Part shown: positions 46,536 through 56,157 of the stretch, in pieces
Layout of the letters: each line of letters opens with the position of its first letter
Numbering within the stretch: position 1 is the first letter of the stretch
Assembly (NCBI GenBank): GCA_016793635.1
Contig: JAEUMD010000008.1
Coordinates: 62,001-126,000, forward strand
DNA: 64,000 bases
Source: Hyphomicrobiaceae bacterium
GTDB lineage: Bacteria > Pseudomonadota > Alphaproteobacteria > Rhizobiales > Hyphomicrobiaceae
Reading direction: 5' to 3'
Translations under genes and position numbers: made by a program
Notes under the pieces: generated by a model
Databases searched by the model: none
Seen by the model: only the letters and a program-made list of their open reading frames with translations
What the model was told of the DNA's origin: nothing

Positions 46536-47876
46536 ATGTTCGACAAAGTCTTGATCGCCAACCGCGGAGAGATCGCACTGCGCATCCAGCGCGCGTGCAA
46601 GGAACTTGGTATCTCGACTGTCGCGGTCCATTCCACCGCCGACGCCGATGCCATGCACGTTCGCCTTGCTGACGAGAGCGTGTGCATCGGCCCGCCGCCC
46701 GCGAGCGAGAGCTATCTCAACATCCCGCGCCTTCTCGCCGCCTGCGAGATCACCGGCGCCGACGCCGTGCACCCCGGCTACGGCTTCCTTTCCGAGAACG
46801 CCCGCTTCGCCGAAATCCTCGAGGAGCACAACATCACCTTCATCGGCCCGACGTCCGAGCACATCCGGATCATGGGCGACAAGATCGAAGCGAAGGAAAC
46901 GGCCAAGAAGCTCGGCATTCCCGTGGTGCCCGGCTCGGACGGCGCCGTCACCAGCGAGACGCAGGCGATGAAGGTCGCCAAGGAGATGGGCTTTCCCGTG
47001 CTCATCAAGGCGACGGCTGGCGGCGGCGGACGCGGCATGAAGGTCGCCCACTCCGCGCAGGACCTTTCGGTCGCACTCAGCACCGCACGTTCCGAGGCGA
47101 AGGCCGCGTTCGGCAACGACAGTGTCTATATCGAGAAGTATCTGACGAAGCCGCGCCATATCGAGATCCAGGTGCTCGGTGACGGACAGGGCAACGCAAT
47201 CCACCTCGGCGAGCGCGACTGCTCGCTCCAGCGCCGCCACCAGAAGGTGTGGGAGGAGGCGCCCTCTCCCGCGCTCAACGCCGCCGCCCGCGCCAAGATC
47301 GGCGAGACGGTGGCCTCGGCGATGCGCAAGCTCAAGTATCGCGGCGCCGGTACCGTCGAATTCCTGTTCGAGGACGGCGAGTTCTATTTCATCGAGATGA
47401 ACACTCGCCTTCAGGTCGAGCATCCCGTGACCGAGGCGATCACCGGCATCGACCTCGTGCTGGAGCAGCTCCGCGTCGCCTCCGGCGCCACGCTGACGCT
47501 GCGCCAGGAGGACGTGACGTTTTCGGGCCACGCCATCGAGTGCCGCATCAATGCCGAGAACGCGCGCACGTTCCGCCCGTCGCCCGGCCGCATCACGTAC
47601 TGGCACCCACCGGGCGGCCTCGGCGTGCGCGTCGATTCCGGCGTCTACCAGGGCTATTCCATCCCGCCCTATTACGACAGCCTCATCGGCAAACTGATCG
47701 TGCACGGCAAGAACCGCAACGAATGCCTGATGCGGCTGAAGCGGACGCTCTCCGAGTTCGTCATCGACGGCATCGAGACGACCATCCCGCTGTTCAACGA
47801 GCTGATCCGCCAGCCGGACATCGCCAACGGCCTCTATGACATCCACTGGCTCGAAAAATTCCTCGGGAAGCCCTAA
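46536..47876 (+). CDS. accC: Acetyl-CoA carboxylase, biotin carboxylase subunit
   Basis: 446 residues, standard length. [20 protein letters not shown], the ATP-grasp glycine loop [34 protein letters not shown] with catalytic residues, [19 protein letters not shown] and [12 protein letters not shown] are all present. It carboxylates biotin on AccB using ATP and bicarbonate. It is separated from accB by 122 bp with no clear terminator, the common alphaproteobacterial order. No strong SD is seen. Confidence 0.98.
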   Translation: MFDKVLIANRGEIALRIQRACKELGISTVAVHSTADADAMHVRLADESVCIGPPPASESYLNIPRLLAACEITGADAVHPGYGFLSENARFAEILEEHNITFIGPTSEHIRIMGDKIEAKETAKKLGIPVVPGSDGAVTSETQAMKVAKEMGFPVLIKATAGGGGRGMKVAHSAQDLSVALSTARSEAKAAFGNDSVYIEKYLTKPRHIEIQVLGDGQGNAIHLGERDCSLQRRHQKVWEEAPSPALNAAARAKIGETVASAMRKLKYRGAGTVEFLFEDGEFYFIEMNTRLQVEHPVTEAITGIDLVLEQLRVASGATLTLRQEDVTFSGHAIECRINAENARTFRPSPGRITYWHPPGGLGVRVDSGVYQGYSIPPYYDSLIGKLIVHGKNRNECLMRLKRTLSEFVIDGIETTIPLFNELIRQPDIANGLYDIHWLEKFLGKP

Positions 47877-47986
47877 ATTAGCGCGATCGGTGGTGGCAGG
47901 TTCACGCCGCAGCGACACGCCCCCGGCGCTCGCCACCGATGACCGCGCGCCGAAGAACCGAGGAACACCAGGAGGCCGACCCGCCG

Positions 47987-48670
47987 ATGACGTCACGCGA
48001 CGACATCGTCATCGAGATCACACCGCAGGTTCTGCTCAAGGCCTATAGCTGCGGCATCTTCCCGATGGCCGAAAGCGCCGACGATCACGCGCTCTACTGG
48101 ATCGAGCCGCAGCATCGCGGCATCCTGCCGCTCGACGGCTATCACGTGCCGCGCCGCCTCGCCCGCACCATGCGCAACAGCGAGTTCACGGTGCGAGTCG
48201 ATACCGCCTACGACGCGGTGATAGACGGTTGCGCCGCGTCGCGGCCCGGCCGCCGCTCGACATGGATCAACGGACGGATTCGCGCGCTCTACCGCGAGCT
48301 GTTCGTGCTCGGCCATTGCCACACCGTCGAGGTCTGGCAGGGCGAACGGCTCGTCGGCGGCCTCTACGGCGTCGCGCTCGGCGGCGCGTTCTTCGGCGAG
48401 AGCATGTTCTCCTATGAGCGCGATACCTCGAAGATCGCCCTCGCCCATCTCGTCGCGCGGCTCATCGCAGGCGGCTACACGCTGCTCGACACACAATTCA
48501 TCACGGAACATCTGCGCCAGTTCGGCGCCGTGGAAGTCGAGCGTGGCGAATTCCAGATTCGCCTCGACGCCGCGCTGAAGGTCAGTGGCGACTTCCTGGC
48601 GCTGCCGCGTGACGCCGGCGCGGAGCAAGTTCTCGCGATCCTCGGCACGGGCCCCGCGCAGACGCGCTGA
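47987..48670 (+). CDS. aat: Leucyl/phenylalanyl-tRNA-protein transferase
   Basis: 227 residues. Conserved Aat blocks are [85 protein letters not shown] and [19 protein letters not shown]. It adds Leu or Phe to proteins with N-terminal Lys or Arg, feeding ClpS-ClpAP degradation. ATG 47987 follows AGGAGG at 12 bp. Position after accC is conserved in related bacteria. Confidence 0.96.
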   Translation: MTSRDDIVIEITPQVLLKAYSCGIFPMAESADDHALYWIEPQHRGILPLDGYHVPRRLARTMRNSEFTVRVDTAYDAVIDGCAASRPGRRSTWINGRIRALYRELFVLGHCHTVEVWQGERLVGGLYGVALGGAFFGESMFSYERDTSKIALAHLVARLIAGGYTLLDTQFITEHLRQFGAVEVERGEFQIRLDAALKVSGDFLALPRDAGAEQVLAILGTGPAQTR

Positions 48671-48831
48671 TCATATTCCGCTCGCAGAACCGGGCACACG
48701 AATTTTCCCCATTGTCTCGACGGAAACAGCGCGCCGTCCGCGAGCTCGGCATTCTTCTCCCATCGGCAATCAAGCCGGAGGCGGCGACTGCAAATCGACC
48801 TGCCTCATTCGAACGAGAAGGATCGAGACCC

Positions 48832-49113
48832 ATGACCATGAAGAAAATCGTCATCGCATCACTCGCCGTCACCATCGCTGCTCTCGGCGCAGTCGGTTCG
48901 GCGGAAGCAGGCCGGCGCGGCGGCGGCTTCAAGGGAGGCGGATTCAAGGTCGGCTTCAACCATCACAACCACCACTTCCACAACAAGCACTTTTCCGGCC
49001 CCCACGTTTTCGTCAGCGGTGGCGGTGGCGGTGGCTGCGGCTACTACTTCGACAAGTGGAAGTTCACGGGCTCGAGCTTCTGGAAGGCGAAGTATTACGG
49101 CTGCATCGGATAG
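48832..49113 (+). CDS. Small secreted Gly/His-rich protein
   Basis: 93 residues. A signal peptide (KKIVIASLAVTIAALGAVGSAEA) leads to a mature part with RRGGGFKGGGFKVGFNHHNH, a His/Gly-rich stretch, a run of six Gly, and CGYYFDKWKFTGSSFWKAKYYGC. Two cysteines flank the aromatic C-terminal segment. No family is recognised; it resembles small Hyphomicrobiales exported proteins. The His-rich stretch could bind metal, which is inference. AAGGA precedes ATG 48832, and an intrinsic terminator follows 28 bp after the stop. Confidence 0.75.
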   Translation: MTMKKIVIASLAVTIAALGAVGSAEAGRRGGGFKGGGFKVGFNHHNHHFHNKHFSGPHVFVSGGGGGGCGYYFDKWKFTGSSFWKAKYYGCIG

Positions 49114-49141
49114 CGGAGCCCACGCGGCTCATCGCAAGCAA

Positions 49142-49176
49142 AGTGCCCTCATGCTCTGGCGTGAGGGCGCTTTTTT
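49142..49176 (+). terminator. Intrinsic terminator after the Gly/His-rich gene
   Basis: AGTGCCCTCA (49142-49151) pairs with TGAGGGCGCT (49162-49171), with one G-U pair and a 10-nt loop, and is followed by a run of T to 49176. Confidence 0.85.
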
Positions 49177-49199
49177 CATTTCAATGGAGCGTAGCCGCG

Positions 49200-49463
49200 C
49201 GAACGCCGCGCATTCCTGTTCCCAACGTAACAGCGCGTCGGCGGGTCGGGTGGCATGCTGCCATCATCGAGAGCGGCGGTGAGATGCAAGCCTCGCTCCC
49301 GATTTGAGTACCTGACGCAAAGGAGCCGATCGAACGACTGGACCACGCTTCCTTCCCCAAACGTCTTCCCCCACGCCTTTCTTCAATACCGGTGCCGGGT
49401 GCCTGTGCCCCCCCGTGCCTAAGGCATCCGCGCCGGGCCTCCTGCATCGCAGGAGGCTTTTTT
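49200..49463 (+). ncRNA. Candidate small RNA ending at an intrinsic terminator
   Basis: The only evidence is a textbook terminator (49437-49463) with no plus-strand gene between it and the previous terminator at 49176. The 5' end given is arbitrary; the true start lies between about 49177 and 49400. The sequence includes pyrimidine-rich single-stranded stretches (CTTCCTTCCCC, GTCTTCCCCC) of the anti-Shine-Dalgarno type used by several alphaproteobacterial sRNAs. I see no protein-like ORF in it. Confidence 0.3.
49437..49463 (+). terminator. Orphan intrinsic terminator
   Basis: GCCTCCTGC (49437-49445) and GCAGGAGGC (49449-49457) form a perfect 9-bp stem with a 3-nt loop, followed by six T (49458-49463). 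On the minus strand no T-tract follows, so it serves plus-strand transcription. Confidence 0.85.
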
Positions 49464-49514
49464 CTTTGGCGCGTTTGGCCGCCGGCACGTGACGCTCCGC
49501 GATCGGCCGACGTT

Positions 49515-50204
49515 TCAGCCCATAGCCTCCGCGCGGGTGCGACCGCGATTGCGCCGCATATCGAGCAACAGCTGATAGATGGCGAAGGCGATCCAACAGC
49601 CGTTGAACAGCGCACCGGCAGCGACCACCCACTGCCCGGGGATGGGCCCGACAGCCGTACGCTGCCAGAGCTGCTCGAGGCCTTCGAGCGGCGTCGGATG
49701 GATCGACACTTTACTGTAGTAGGCAACAGTCTGGATGCCGAGGATCCAGACATAGTTTCGTCTTAGACGTCGGCCGATGGCACGGGTCATCCCGACATGG
49801 TGACTGGGCGACATGTAGTCTTCGGCAAGCGTGACGTTCCAGCGGTTTTCCATGGGCACACCCTCGCCGCGCAGCATCGGCGCATAGATGTGTTTCTCCA
49901 TCCAGCGCGCCCGCGCGCGCCAGACGTTGAAGTAACGGTAGCGCCGCGCCTCGAACACCAAGAAGACGATACTCAACAGGCCGACCAGCAGCAGCGGCAA
50001 CGGCGAGGCGCCCGGGCTCGCGAACGATACCGAGAGCGCGATGCCGAGTGTTGCGACGGCCCAATTCGTCGTGGCGTCGAGCCGGGTTCGCCAGATCGTC
50101 GAGCGATAGACCTCGCCGCGGTAGAGATGGGCGATGGCACCGAGCTCCGCGGGCGTGAATTCGGTAGGGCTTGCGGAGCGTTCCGGGTTGGTCTTCTGGT
50201 CCAT
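49515..50204 (-). CDS. DUF2270 membrane protein
   Basis: 229 residues. FTPAELGAIAHLYRGEVYRS at the N terminus, then two helices (NWAVATLGIALSVSFA and LPLLLVGLLSIVFLVFEARR), a soluble region (VWRARARWMEKHIYAPMLRG, NRWNVTLAEDYMSPS) and C-terminal helices (YVWILGIQTVAYYSK, WVVAAGALFNGCWIAFAIYQ) match DUF2270. Its function is unknown. ATG 50204 has GAGG upstream. The gene is followed by the sRNA-type terminator on the opposite strand. Confidence 0.8.
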   Translation of the reverse strand: MDQKTNPERSASPTEFTPAELGAIAHLYRGEVYRSTIWRTRLDATTNWAVATLGIALSVSFASPGASPLPLLLVGLLSIVFLVFEARRYRYFNVWRARARWMEKHIYAPMLRGEGVPMENRWNVTLAEDYMSPSHHVGMTRAIGRRLRRNYVWILGIQTVAYYSKVSIHPTPLEGLEQLWQRTAVGPIPGQWVVAAGALFNGCWIAFAIYQLLLDMRRNRGRTRAEAMG

Positions 50205-50274
50205 CGGGACCTCGCGCGATGTGCTGCGGTTTCTCACGCTACGGCGAATGCCAGCCCGGTCCGCAACGCACCGG

Positions 50275-50475
50275 TCAGCCGACCGCCAGTCGCCACAGCT
50301 CACCTGCGATGGCGACTGCTCCAACCATCATGAGGCCCGCGGCCACCACCGCGAGACGCGCAGTGAACTCGGAATAGCACATGCGCGCGAGACGCGGCGA
50401 CCGAAGCTCGTCCTTCAGCCAGAACATGCCGAGGATGAAGCCCAGCAAAGTGGCACCGGAAACCAGATAAGCCAT
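50275..50475 (-). CDS. Small two-helix membrane protein, hypothetical
   Basis: 66 residues with two hydrophobic segments (LVSGATLLGFILGMFWL and LAVVAAGLMMVGAVAIAGELW) joined by a charged loop (KDELRSPRLARMCYSEFTAR). No family is recognised and the ATG has no SD. Composition and the regular helix-loop-helix layout suggest a real gene, but it could be chance in GC-rich sequence. It lies 70 bp upstream of the DUF2270 gene on the same strand. Confidence 0.5.
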   Translation of the reverse strand: MAYLVSGATLLGFILGMFWLKDELRSPRLARMCYSEFTARLAVVAAGLMMVGAVAIAGELWRLAVG

Positions 50476-50829
50476 GCAGCGAGATTAGATCGCAACCTGA
50501 CCTGGGCCAAGGTGGAAGCGCGGTGGATCGTCGCGCCGAGTCTGCGAAATTGGGAGGGGGTAGGCGGTCACTGAAGTAGGCTTCCCCCTAACGAGGCGGC
50601 CACCGTCGTTGGCATTGAGCCGGGCGCATGACGTGTGTCGCCGGGGTCCATTCGAATTTTCGGGATCTTGCTGCGACTGGAACGGCGCCGGGCCCATGGC
50701 CAAAGTGCCGGCTGTCACCCGCCGCCCCGGGCCGGCAAAAATTTCCGCGCGGGCATCTTGACGGTGGGTCGCCACCTCCCACATTCGTGAATGTGAAGCA
50801 CATTCACATACTCAAGATGGAGCGTGACG
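50476..50829. promoter_or_regulatory. Intergenic region with overlapping palindromes before the DUF2852 gene
   Basis: 354 bp between divergent genes. Near its right end GTGAATGTG (50787-50795) and CACATTCAC (50799-50807) are perfect arms around AAG, and ACATTC (50781-50786) with GAATGT (50789-50794) forms a second, overlapping palindrome. The centre is about 33 bp ahead of the DUF2852 ATG, a usual place for a repressor site. The rest holds no gene. Confidence 0.55.
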
Positions 50830-51273
50830 ATGTCTGACGTGGTGTCGAGGCTCGACGAATGGGGCAAGCCGGCTTGGATCACCCTCATGGTGCTCGGCTT
50901 CATGGTGTTCTGGCCCGTCGGCCTCCTGATCCTCGGCTATCTCATATGGAGCGGACGCATGGCCTGTGGTGGACGGTTTGGAGATCGCAGCGAATGGCAG
51001 CAGCGCATGGCTGCACGGTGGGAGCGGAAAATGGACCGCTTCGGCATGCGCGGCGCGGCCTATTCCTCGAGCGGCAATGCCGCGTTCGACGAGTACCGCG
51101 ACGAGACGCTTAAGCGCCTCGAGGAAGAGCAGCGCGAGTTCAGGACGTTCCTCGAGCGACTGCGGATGGCGAAGGACCGTGCCGAGTTCGACCAGTTCAT
51201 GACCGAGCGGCGCAACCGGCCGGAGGATGGGCCACAAGGGCACGCTGCGCAGAACGGCAATCCAGCGGGCTGA
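50830..51273 (+). CDS. DUF2852 membrane-anchored protein
   Basis: 147 residues. A single membrane helix (WITLMVLGFMVFWPVGLLIL, ~16-40) precedes a short Gly/Arg-rich stretch and a charged helix FDEYRDETLKRLEEEQREF with FLERLRMAKDRAEFDQFM, the DUF2852 signature of alphaproteobacteria. Its function is unknown. GGAG sits 7 bp before ATG 50830, preferred over GTG 50824. The palindromic element just upstream suggests specific regulation. Confidence 0.8.
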   Translation: MSDVVSRLDEWGKPAWITLMVLGFMVFWPVGLLILGYLIWSGRMACGGRFGDRSEWQQRMAARWERKMDRFGMRGAAYSSSGNAAFDEYRDETLKRLEEEQREFRTFLERLRMAKDRAEFDQFMTERRNRPEDGPQGHAAQNGNPAG

Positions 51274-51281
51274 TCGACGAG

Positions 51282-51312
51282 AAAAAGAGCCCGGGGCGAA
51301 AGCTCCGGGCTC
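51282..51312 (-). terminator. Intrinsic terminator of the DUF3365 gene
   Basis: GAGCCCGGGGC (51287-51297) and GCTCCGGGCTC (51302-51312) pair with one G-U around a GAAA tetraloop. On the minus strand TTTTT follows (51286-51282). It lies 47 bp past the DUF3365 stop. On the plus strand it is 14 bp after the DUF2852 stop and could also act there, without a T-tract. Confidence 0.8.
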
Positions 51313-51359
51313 GTTGGCATAGCGCGACAGAATTTATCGAAAGTGCGCCGCGACCGGCA

Positions 51360-51959
51360 CTATTCCACCTTGCCGGTGACGACGAACGCGCCGCGCAAAT
51401 CGCCGGCATTGAACCCCGTCGCCTGGTCGCTTGGATAGAGTTCCTTGATCTTCGCGGCGACGGCCGGTTCGAGCTCGCTGCCGTGGCAGGCGAGGCAGGG
51501 CTTGCCCGCGGTCATGATGGGTTTCATATAGAGGAACGACTTCTTACCGCCCTCCTCGACGACCGCCGCGTGCTCGAGTTTGGCCGAATCCGCGCCGCTG
51601 GCGATCTGCTTGGCGAACTCCTCGAGCACCTTGCGTTCCGTCTCGCTCGGCGCATTGGCGGGGTTGCGGATCTTGAGCGCGGTACGACCGACGTCGAGAC
51701 CGGCAGCTGCCGAACGCTCAGCGGCGATCTTCGGCGCTTCGACCTTGCACACGTCGAGCGCGGCGACGGGGCCACCGTCCTTCATCGCGCCGAGCAGCTT
51801 CTCCTTGAGACCTTCGCCGAGCCCCTTGATGGCCTCGCGCGCCTTGGTGATCCGGGCCGTTTGCGGGTCCGCTGCCTCCTGGACCTGAGCTGTAGCAAGC
51901 AGGGCCGGCAGGGCAATTGCGGCGGTGACGGCGAGAAGTCGGAAAATCGTAACGTGCAT
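51360..51959 (-). CDS. DUF3365 / Tll0287-like periplasmic heme-c protein
   Basis: 199 residues. A signal peptide (LLAVTAAIALPALLATAQ) precedes the DUF3365 domain: GGPVAALDVCKVEAPKIAAE, RTALKIRNPANAPSETERKV and KPIMTAGKPCLACHGSELEP, where CxxCH is a covalent heme attachment site near residue 155. Tll0287-like domains bind heme and are proposed redox or sensory modules. A single heme and no transmembrane anchor imply a soluble periplasmic protein. GAGG lies 10 bp before the ATG. Confidence 0.85.
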   Translation of the reverse strand: MHVTIFRLLAVTAAIALPALLATAQVQEAADPQTARITKAREAIKGLGEGLKEKLLGAMKDGGPVAALDVCKVEAPKIAAERSAAAGLDVGRTALKIRNPANAPSETERKVLEEFAKQIASGADSAKLEHAAVVEEGGKKSFLYMKPIMTAGKPCLACHGSELEPAVAAKIKELYPSDQATGFNAGDLRGAFVVTGKVE

Positions 51960-52320
51960 TATTCAGAACCTCGTTTCCTGGTTTGCCCGTTCAGAGGAAC
52001 AGGATAGCAGCGCTTTCGCGGCATTTCGACCGCCGGGTCGTGATATCCGTTTCCCGGGGCCGCAACCGACCGCCCCGTCAATTCCAGTATCCGGAAAAGA
52101 ATGTCTGTGACTTCCACACGTTTCCAGTCGCCCGAGGCCATGGCACAGCCGATCGCGCGTCAAGCGCCCGCTTGACGGGCTGCATCGCCGCTGGCTTATC
52201 AGTCGCCAGCGGGGGGCAGCGGTTGAAACCGACCGCAACCGGGTGGGGAGATCTGGCATAGCCGAGTTGTCCAGAGTGGGCGAGGTGGCGGCCGAAGACG
52301 GCCGCCAGCCGGCGGCGCCG
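51960..52320. other. Divergent intergenic region, no gene seen
   Basis: 361 bp between the heme-c protein gene and the acyltransferase gene. The acyltransferase frame is open here from GTG codons at 52243 and 52276, so its protein may begin earlier than annotated. No operator-like repeat is recognised. Confidence 0.3.
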
Positions 52321-54321
52321 ATGGCGCGAGACCGTGCGAACTACCTTCCGCACGTCGATGGACTGCGCGCCATCGCCATCCTGCTCGTCGTCGTCTACCA
52401 CGCCTGGCCATCGGTGCTCAGCGGCGGCTTCGTCGGCGTCGACGTATTCTTCGTGATCTCCGGATTCCTGATCACGCGCTTGATGCTCGCCGAAATGCAG
52501 GCGGGCACCTTCTCGATCCTCGCCTTCTTCGCACGTCGCATCCGCCGCCTGCTGCCGGCCGCCGCCGTGATGATCGCGACCGTGCTCGCGGCCGGCTGGC
52601 TGATCCTGCTGCCCGAAACCTACCGCGAGCTTGGCCGCAGCATGGTCGCCGCGCTGCTCATGTTCGCCAACGTGCTCTTCTACAGAACCGCCGGCTACTT
52701 CTCGGCTCCGGCGGAGGAGAAGCCGCTGCTCCACACCTGGTCGTTGTCGGTCGAGGACCAGTTCTACCTTACTTGGCCGCTACTGCTGTTGCTGCTGGCG
52801 CCGCGCGTACCGCGCCCCTGGCTGATCGCAATCACGCTAGCCCTTCTGGCAGCCTCGCTTTCCCACGCCGAGGCAAAACTCGCGGTCAACCCGGATTACG
52901 CCTTTTACCTGCTGGCACCGCGGGCGTGGGAGCTGCTTGCCGGATGCGTCACCGCGCTCGCGGCGCAGCGGCTTTCGTTCGCCCGGCTCACCTCCTCGCT
53001 GCTCGGAGCGTCGGGTCTCGTGCTGATCCTCGCCAGCGGCTTTGTGCTGAACTCGAGCAAGCCGTTTCCCGGGCTAGCCGCGGCGCCGGCCGTCCTCGGA
53101 ACGGTGCTGGTGATCGTGGCCGGGCTCGGCAACGACGGAGCGCAGGGCCCCGCCAGAGTGCTCGCCTGGCGGCCCGTCGTCGTCGCCGGCCTATTGTCGT
53201 ACTCGCTCTACCTCTGGCATTGGCCGGTGATCTCACTCGCGCAATTTGCGGCTAGCCGCCCGCTGACGCCCGGCGAACTCGCGGCGGCGGTCGGTTTGTC
53301 GGTTCTGCTGGCCGCGCTCTCCTGGCGCTTCGTCGAGCTGAGATTCCGCGTCCATGGTCCGGTGTCGACGCGCGTCGCCCTAAAAACAATCGCCACTGGC
53401 GCCGCTGTCATGGCGGTGCTCGCGACCACCGGCGGCGCGATCAGAGCGTTCGATGGTGTGCCGTCACGCTTCGACGGTGCCGTGCGAAAACTGTTCGACG
53501 AGATGGCCAACGGCAATCCACTGCGGCCCTTCTGCGACGGCGACGATTACGCGTTCAAGAACAACGAACGCTGCAACTTCGGCCGCCGCAAGCTTCCGGG
53601 CGAGAGCTTCGAGATGGCGGTACTCGGCGATTCCAACGCCGACCATTTCGTGCCGCTGGTCGCCGACTGGGCGCAAGAGAGCCAGCTCGCCGGGCGGCAG
53701 GTCACGCGGAGTGCCTGTGCGCCGCTGCTCGGTGCCGCACTGAAGGTCAAGCGCACATGGCGCAAACTCGAGTGCCGCCCCTACCACGAGGCCATCGTCG
53801 CTTTCGTCGAATCGAACCCCGGCCTCAAGCTGGTCGTGCTCTCCGGCGTGTGGCCGGACTATGCGAGACATCTCGGCTGGAACGGCCTCAACGCGAAGGG
53901 GCTAGTGCGCCCGCAGGGCGTGGACGGCGCGCTCGCCTTCACTGAGGTACTGGCTTCGACGGTCCGCTACTTCCGCGCCCGCGGCATCCGCGTACACCTG
54001 ATCGGGCAGGTTCCCCACTTCAAGGTGCTGCCCGCCCGCTGCACCACCGCCGCGCTTGCCGCGGGACGGGACGTGGCGCCATGCGGGCGCCACGCGAAGG
54101 ACGTCCGCGCCGAGCTTGCCGAAACCGAGACGGCCCTTTCGGCCCTCGCCGCATCCGATCCTGGGGTTACGGTAACGCTGCCGACCGCGACTCTGTGTGG
54201 CCCGGATTGGTGCTCACCCATGAAGGACGGGGTCTTTCTCTATCGCAACACGAGCCACCTCAACAGTGCCGGCGCCCGCCATCTCGCGCGATACTTCACG
54301 TTGCCTCCCACCCGTGAATAG
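52321..54321 (+). CDS. OafA-type acyltransferase with C-terminal SGNH domain
   Basis: 666 residues. The N-terminal acyltransferase-3 domain starts LPHVDGLRAIAILLVVVYH, with catalytic His in VYHAWPS and FFVISGFLITRLM. About ten membrane helices extend to residue ~380. The C-terminal ~260 residues form an SGNH domain: VLGDSNADHF carries the nucleophile Ser, and DWCSPMKDG and NTSHLNSAGA the Asp and His. Such proteins O-acetylate lipopolysaccharide, peptidoglycan or exopolysaccharide. The acceptor here is unknown. ATG 52321 has no SD. Confidence 0.9.
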   Translation: MARDRANYLPHVDGLRAIAILLVVVYHAWPSVLSGGFVGVDVFFVISGFLITRLMLAEMQAGTFSILAFFARRIRRLLPAAAVMIATVLAAGWLILLPETYRELGRSMVAALLMFANVLFYRTAGYFSAPAEEKPLLHTWSLSVEDQFYLTWPLLLLLLAPRVPRPWLIAITLALLAASLSHAEAKLAVNPDYAFYLLAPRAWELLAGCVTALAAQRLSFARLTSSLLGASGLVLILASGFVLNSSKPFPGLAAAPAVLGTVLVIVAGLGNDGAQGPARVLAWRPVVVAGLLSYSLYLWHWPVISLAQFAASRPLTPGELAAAVGLSVLLAALSWRFVELRFRVHGPVSTRVALKTIATGAAVMAVLATTGGAIRAFDGVPSRFDGAVRKLFDEMANGNPLRPFCDGDDYAFKNNERCNFGRRKLPGESFEMAVLGDSNADHFVPLVADWAQESQLAGRQVTRSACAPLLGAALKVKRTWRKLECRPYHEAIVAFVESNPGLKLVVLSGVWPDYARHLGWNGLNAKGLVRPQGVDGALAFTEVLASTVRYFRARGIRVHLIGQVPHFKVLPARCTTAALAAGRDVAPCGRHAKDVRAELAETETALSALAASDPGVTVTLPTATLCGPDWCSPMKDGVFLYRNTSHLNSAGARHLARYFTLPPTRE

Positions 54322-54487
54322 ATCGCCCTTCAGCCTTGACGCCCCTCCCCGCGGGTGATCTCACTACGCCGCCCGGGCCGGCCTTCGCCCCGGCCGCGCG
54401 GCAGCCGCATCGCCGTTCCGCAATCGCCTTGTTCGTCCCGGAACGCCGGGCATCGCCAGTGACCGCAAAGACCTCCCCAGGACAGAC

Positions 54488-56035
54488 ATGACAGAGACCG
54501 TTCTCATCATCGATTTCGGCAGCCAGGTGACGCAGCTCATTGCGCGCCGCGTGCGCGAGGCCGGCGTCTATTCCGAGATCGTGCCGTTCAACCGCGCCGA
54601 GGATGCGCTGAAGCGCCTGAACCCGCGCGCCGTGATCCTTTCCGGCGGGCCGGCCAGCGTCACCGAGATGGGCACGCCGCGGGCGCCGGACTGGGTGTTC
54701 GAGGCGGGGTTGCCTGTTCTCGGCATCTGCTATGGCGAGCAGACCATGGTGGCGCAGCTCGGCGGCGACGTCGAAGGCGGGCATCACCGCGAGTTCGGCC
54801 GCGCGGACCTCGAGATCACGAAGCCGACGGCGCTGTTCGAGGGCGTTTGGAAGCCGGGCGAAAAACATCAGGTCTGGATGAGCCACGGCGACCGCGTGAC
54901 GCGCCTGCCGGAAGGCTTCGAAGTGGTCGCGGTTTCGCGCGGCGCGCCGTTCGCGGCCGTGGCTGACGAAGCCCGCAAACTCTATGCGGTGCAGTTCCAT
55001 CCGGAGGTCGTGCACACCCCGGACGGCGCACGGTTGATCTCGAATTTCGTGCACCGCATCGCGCGTCTCGCGGGCGACTGGACGATGGCGCATTTCCGCT
55101 CGAGCGAGATCGAGAAAATCCGCGCGCAGGTGGGTAAGGGCCGCGTGATCTCGGGACTTTCCGGTGGTGTCGACAGCGCGGTCGCCTCGGTACTGATCCA
55201 CGAAGCGATCGGCGAGCAGCTCACCTGCATCTTCGTCGACCATGGGCTGTTGCGTCAGAACGAGGCCGAGGAGGTCGTCTCGCTATTCCGCGACGCCTAC
55301 AATATCCCGCTCGTTCATGTCGATGCGCGTGAGCGTTTCCTCACCGCGCTTTCGGGCGTCAGCGATCCCGAGAGGAAGCGCAAGATTATCGGCGGCCTTT
55401 TCATCGACGTGTTCGAGGAGGAAGCGCGCAAAGTCGGCGGCGCCGAGTTCCTGGCTCAAGGCACGCTCTATCCCGACGTCATCGAGAGCGTGTCGTTCAC
55501 GGGCGGCCCGTCCGTCACCATCAAATCGCACCACAACGTCGGCGGCTTGCCTGAGCGCATGAACCTGAAGCTCATCGAGCCGTTGCGCGAGCTGTTCAAG
55601 GACGAGGTGCGCGCGCTCGGCCGCGAGCTTGGCCTGCCGGCGCACTTCATCGGCCGCCATCCGTTTCCAGGACCCGGCCTCGCCATCCGCATGCCGGGCG
55701 AAATCACGGGCGAGAAGCTCGACATTCTGCGCAAGGCGGACGCGATCTACCTCGAAGAGATTCGCGCCGCGGGCCTCTACGATACCATCTGGCAGGCATT
55801 CGCCGTATTGCTACCCGTGCGAACCGTCGGCGTTATGGGGGATGCGCGCACCTACGATCACGTCTGCGCGCTTCGCGCCGTGACATCGACGGACGGCATG
55901 ACGGCCGACAGCTTCGCTTTCTCGCACGAGTTCCTGACACGCACCGCGACACGCATCATCAACGAGGTGCGGGGCATCAATCGCGTCGTCTACGACGTGA
56001 CGTCGAAACCCCCCGGCACCATCGAGTGGGAATGA
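54488..56035 (+). CDS. guaA: GMP synthase (glutamine-hydrolysing)
   Basis: 515 residues, three domains in order. The glutaminase has the nucleophile Cys in [16 protein letters not shown] and His-Glu in [10 protein letters not shown]. The ATP-pyrophosphatase has [20 protein letters not shown] near residue 225, and the C-terminal dimerisation domain ends [14 protein letters not shown]. It aminates XMP to GMP. AGGA precedes the ATG. It stands alone, flanked by short gaps. Confidence 0.98.
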   Translation: MTETVLIIDFGSQVTQLIARRVREAGVYSEIVPFNRAEDALKRLNPRAVILSGGPASVTEMGTPRAPDWVFEAGLPVLGICYGEQTMVAQLGGDVEGGHHREFGRADLEITKPTALFEGVWKPGEKHQVWMSHGDRVTRLPEGFEVVAVSRGAPFAAVADEARKLYAVQFHPEVVHTPDGARLISNFVHRIARLAGDWTMAHFRSSEIEKIRAQVGKGRVISGLSGGVDSAVASVLIHEAIGEQLTCIFVDHGLLRQNEAEEVVSLFRDAYNIPLVHVDARERFLTALSGVSDPERKRKIIGGLFIDVFEEEARKVGGAEFLAQGTLYPDVIESVSFTGGPSVTIKSHHNVGGLPERMNLKLIEPLRELFKDEVRALGRELGLPAHFIGRHPFPGPGLAIRMPGEITGEKLDILRKADAIYLEEIRAAGLYDTIWQAFAVLLPVRTVGVMGDARTYDHVCALRAVTSTDGMTADSFAFSHEFLTRTATRIINEVRGINRVVYDVTSKPPGTIEWE

Positions 56036-56157
56036 GCGCGCGGCGCGCTTCGTTAAGGCATGCTCGTTTGCGGCGAAGCACGATGCCGCTCCAACTCTGT
56101 TGCGGGTGCTGGCTATAGCCGGACGCATCCGAAGCGTTGGAGTGCTGAGGCCTGGGA

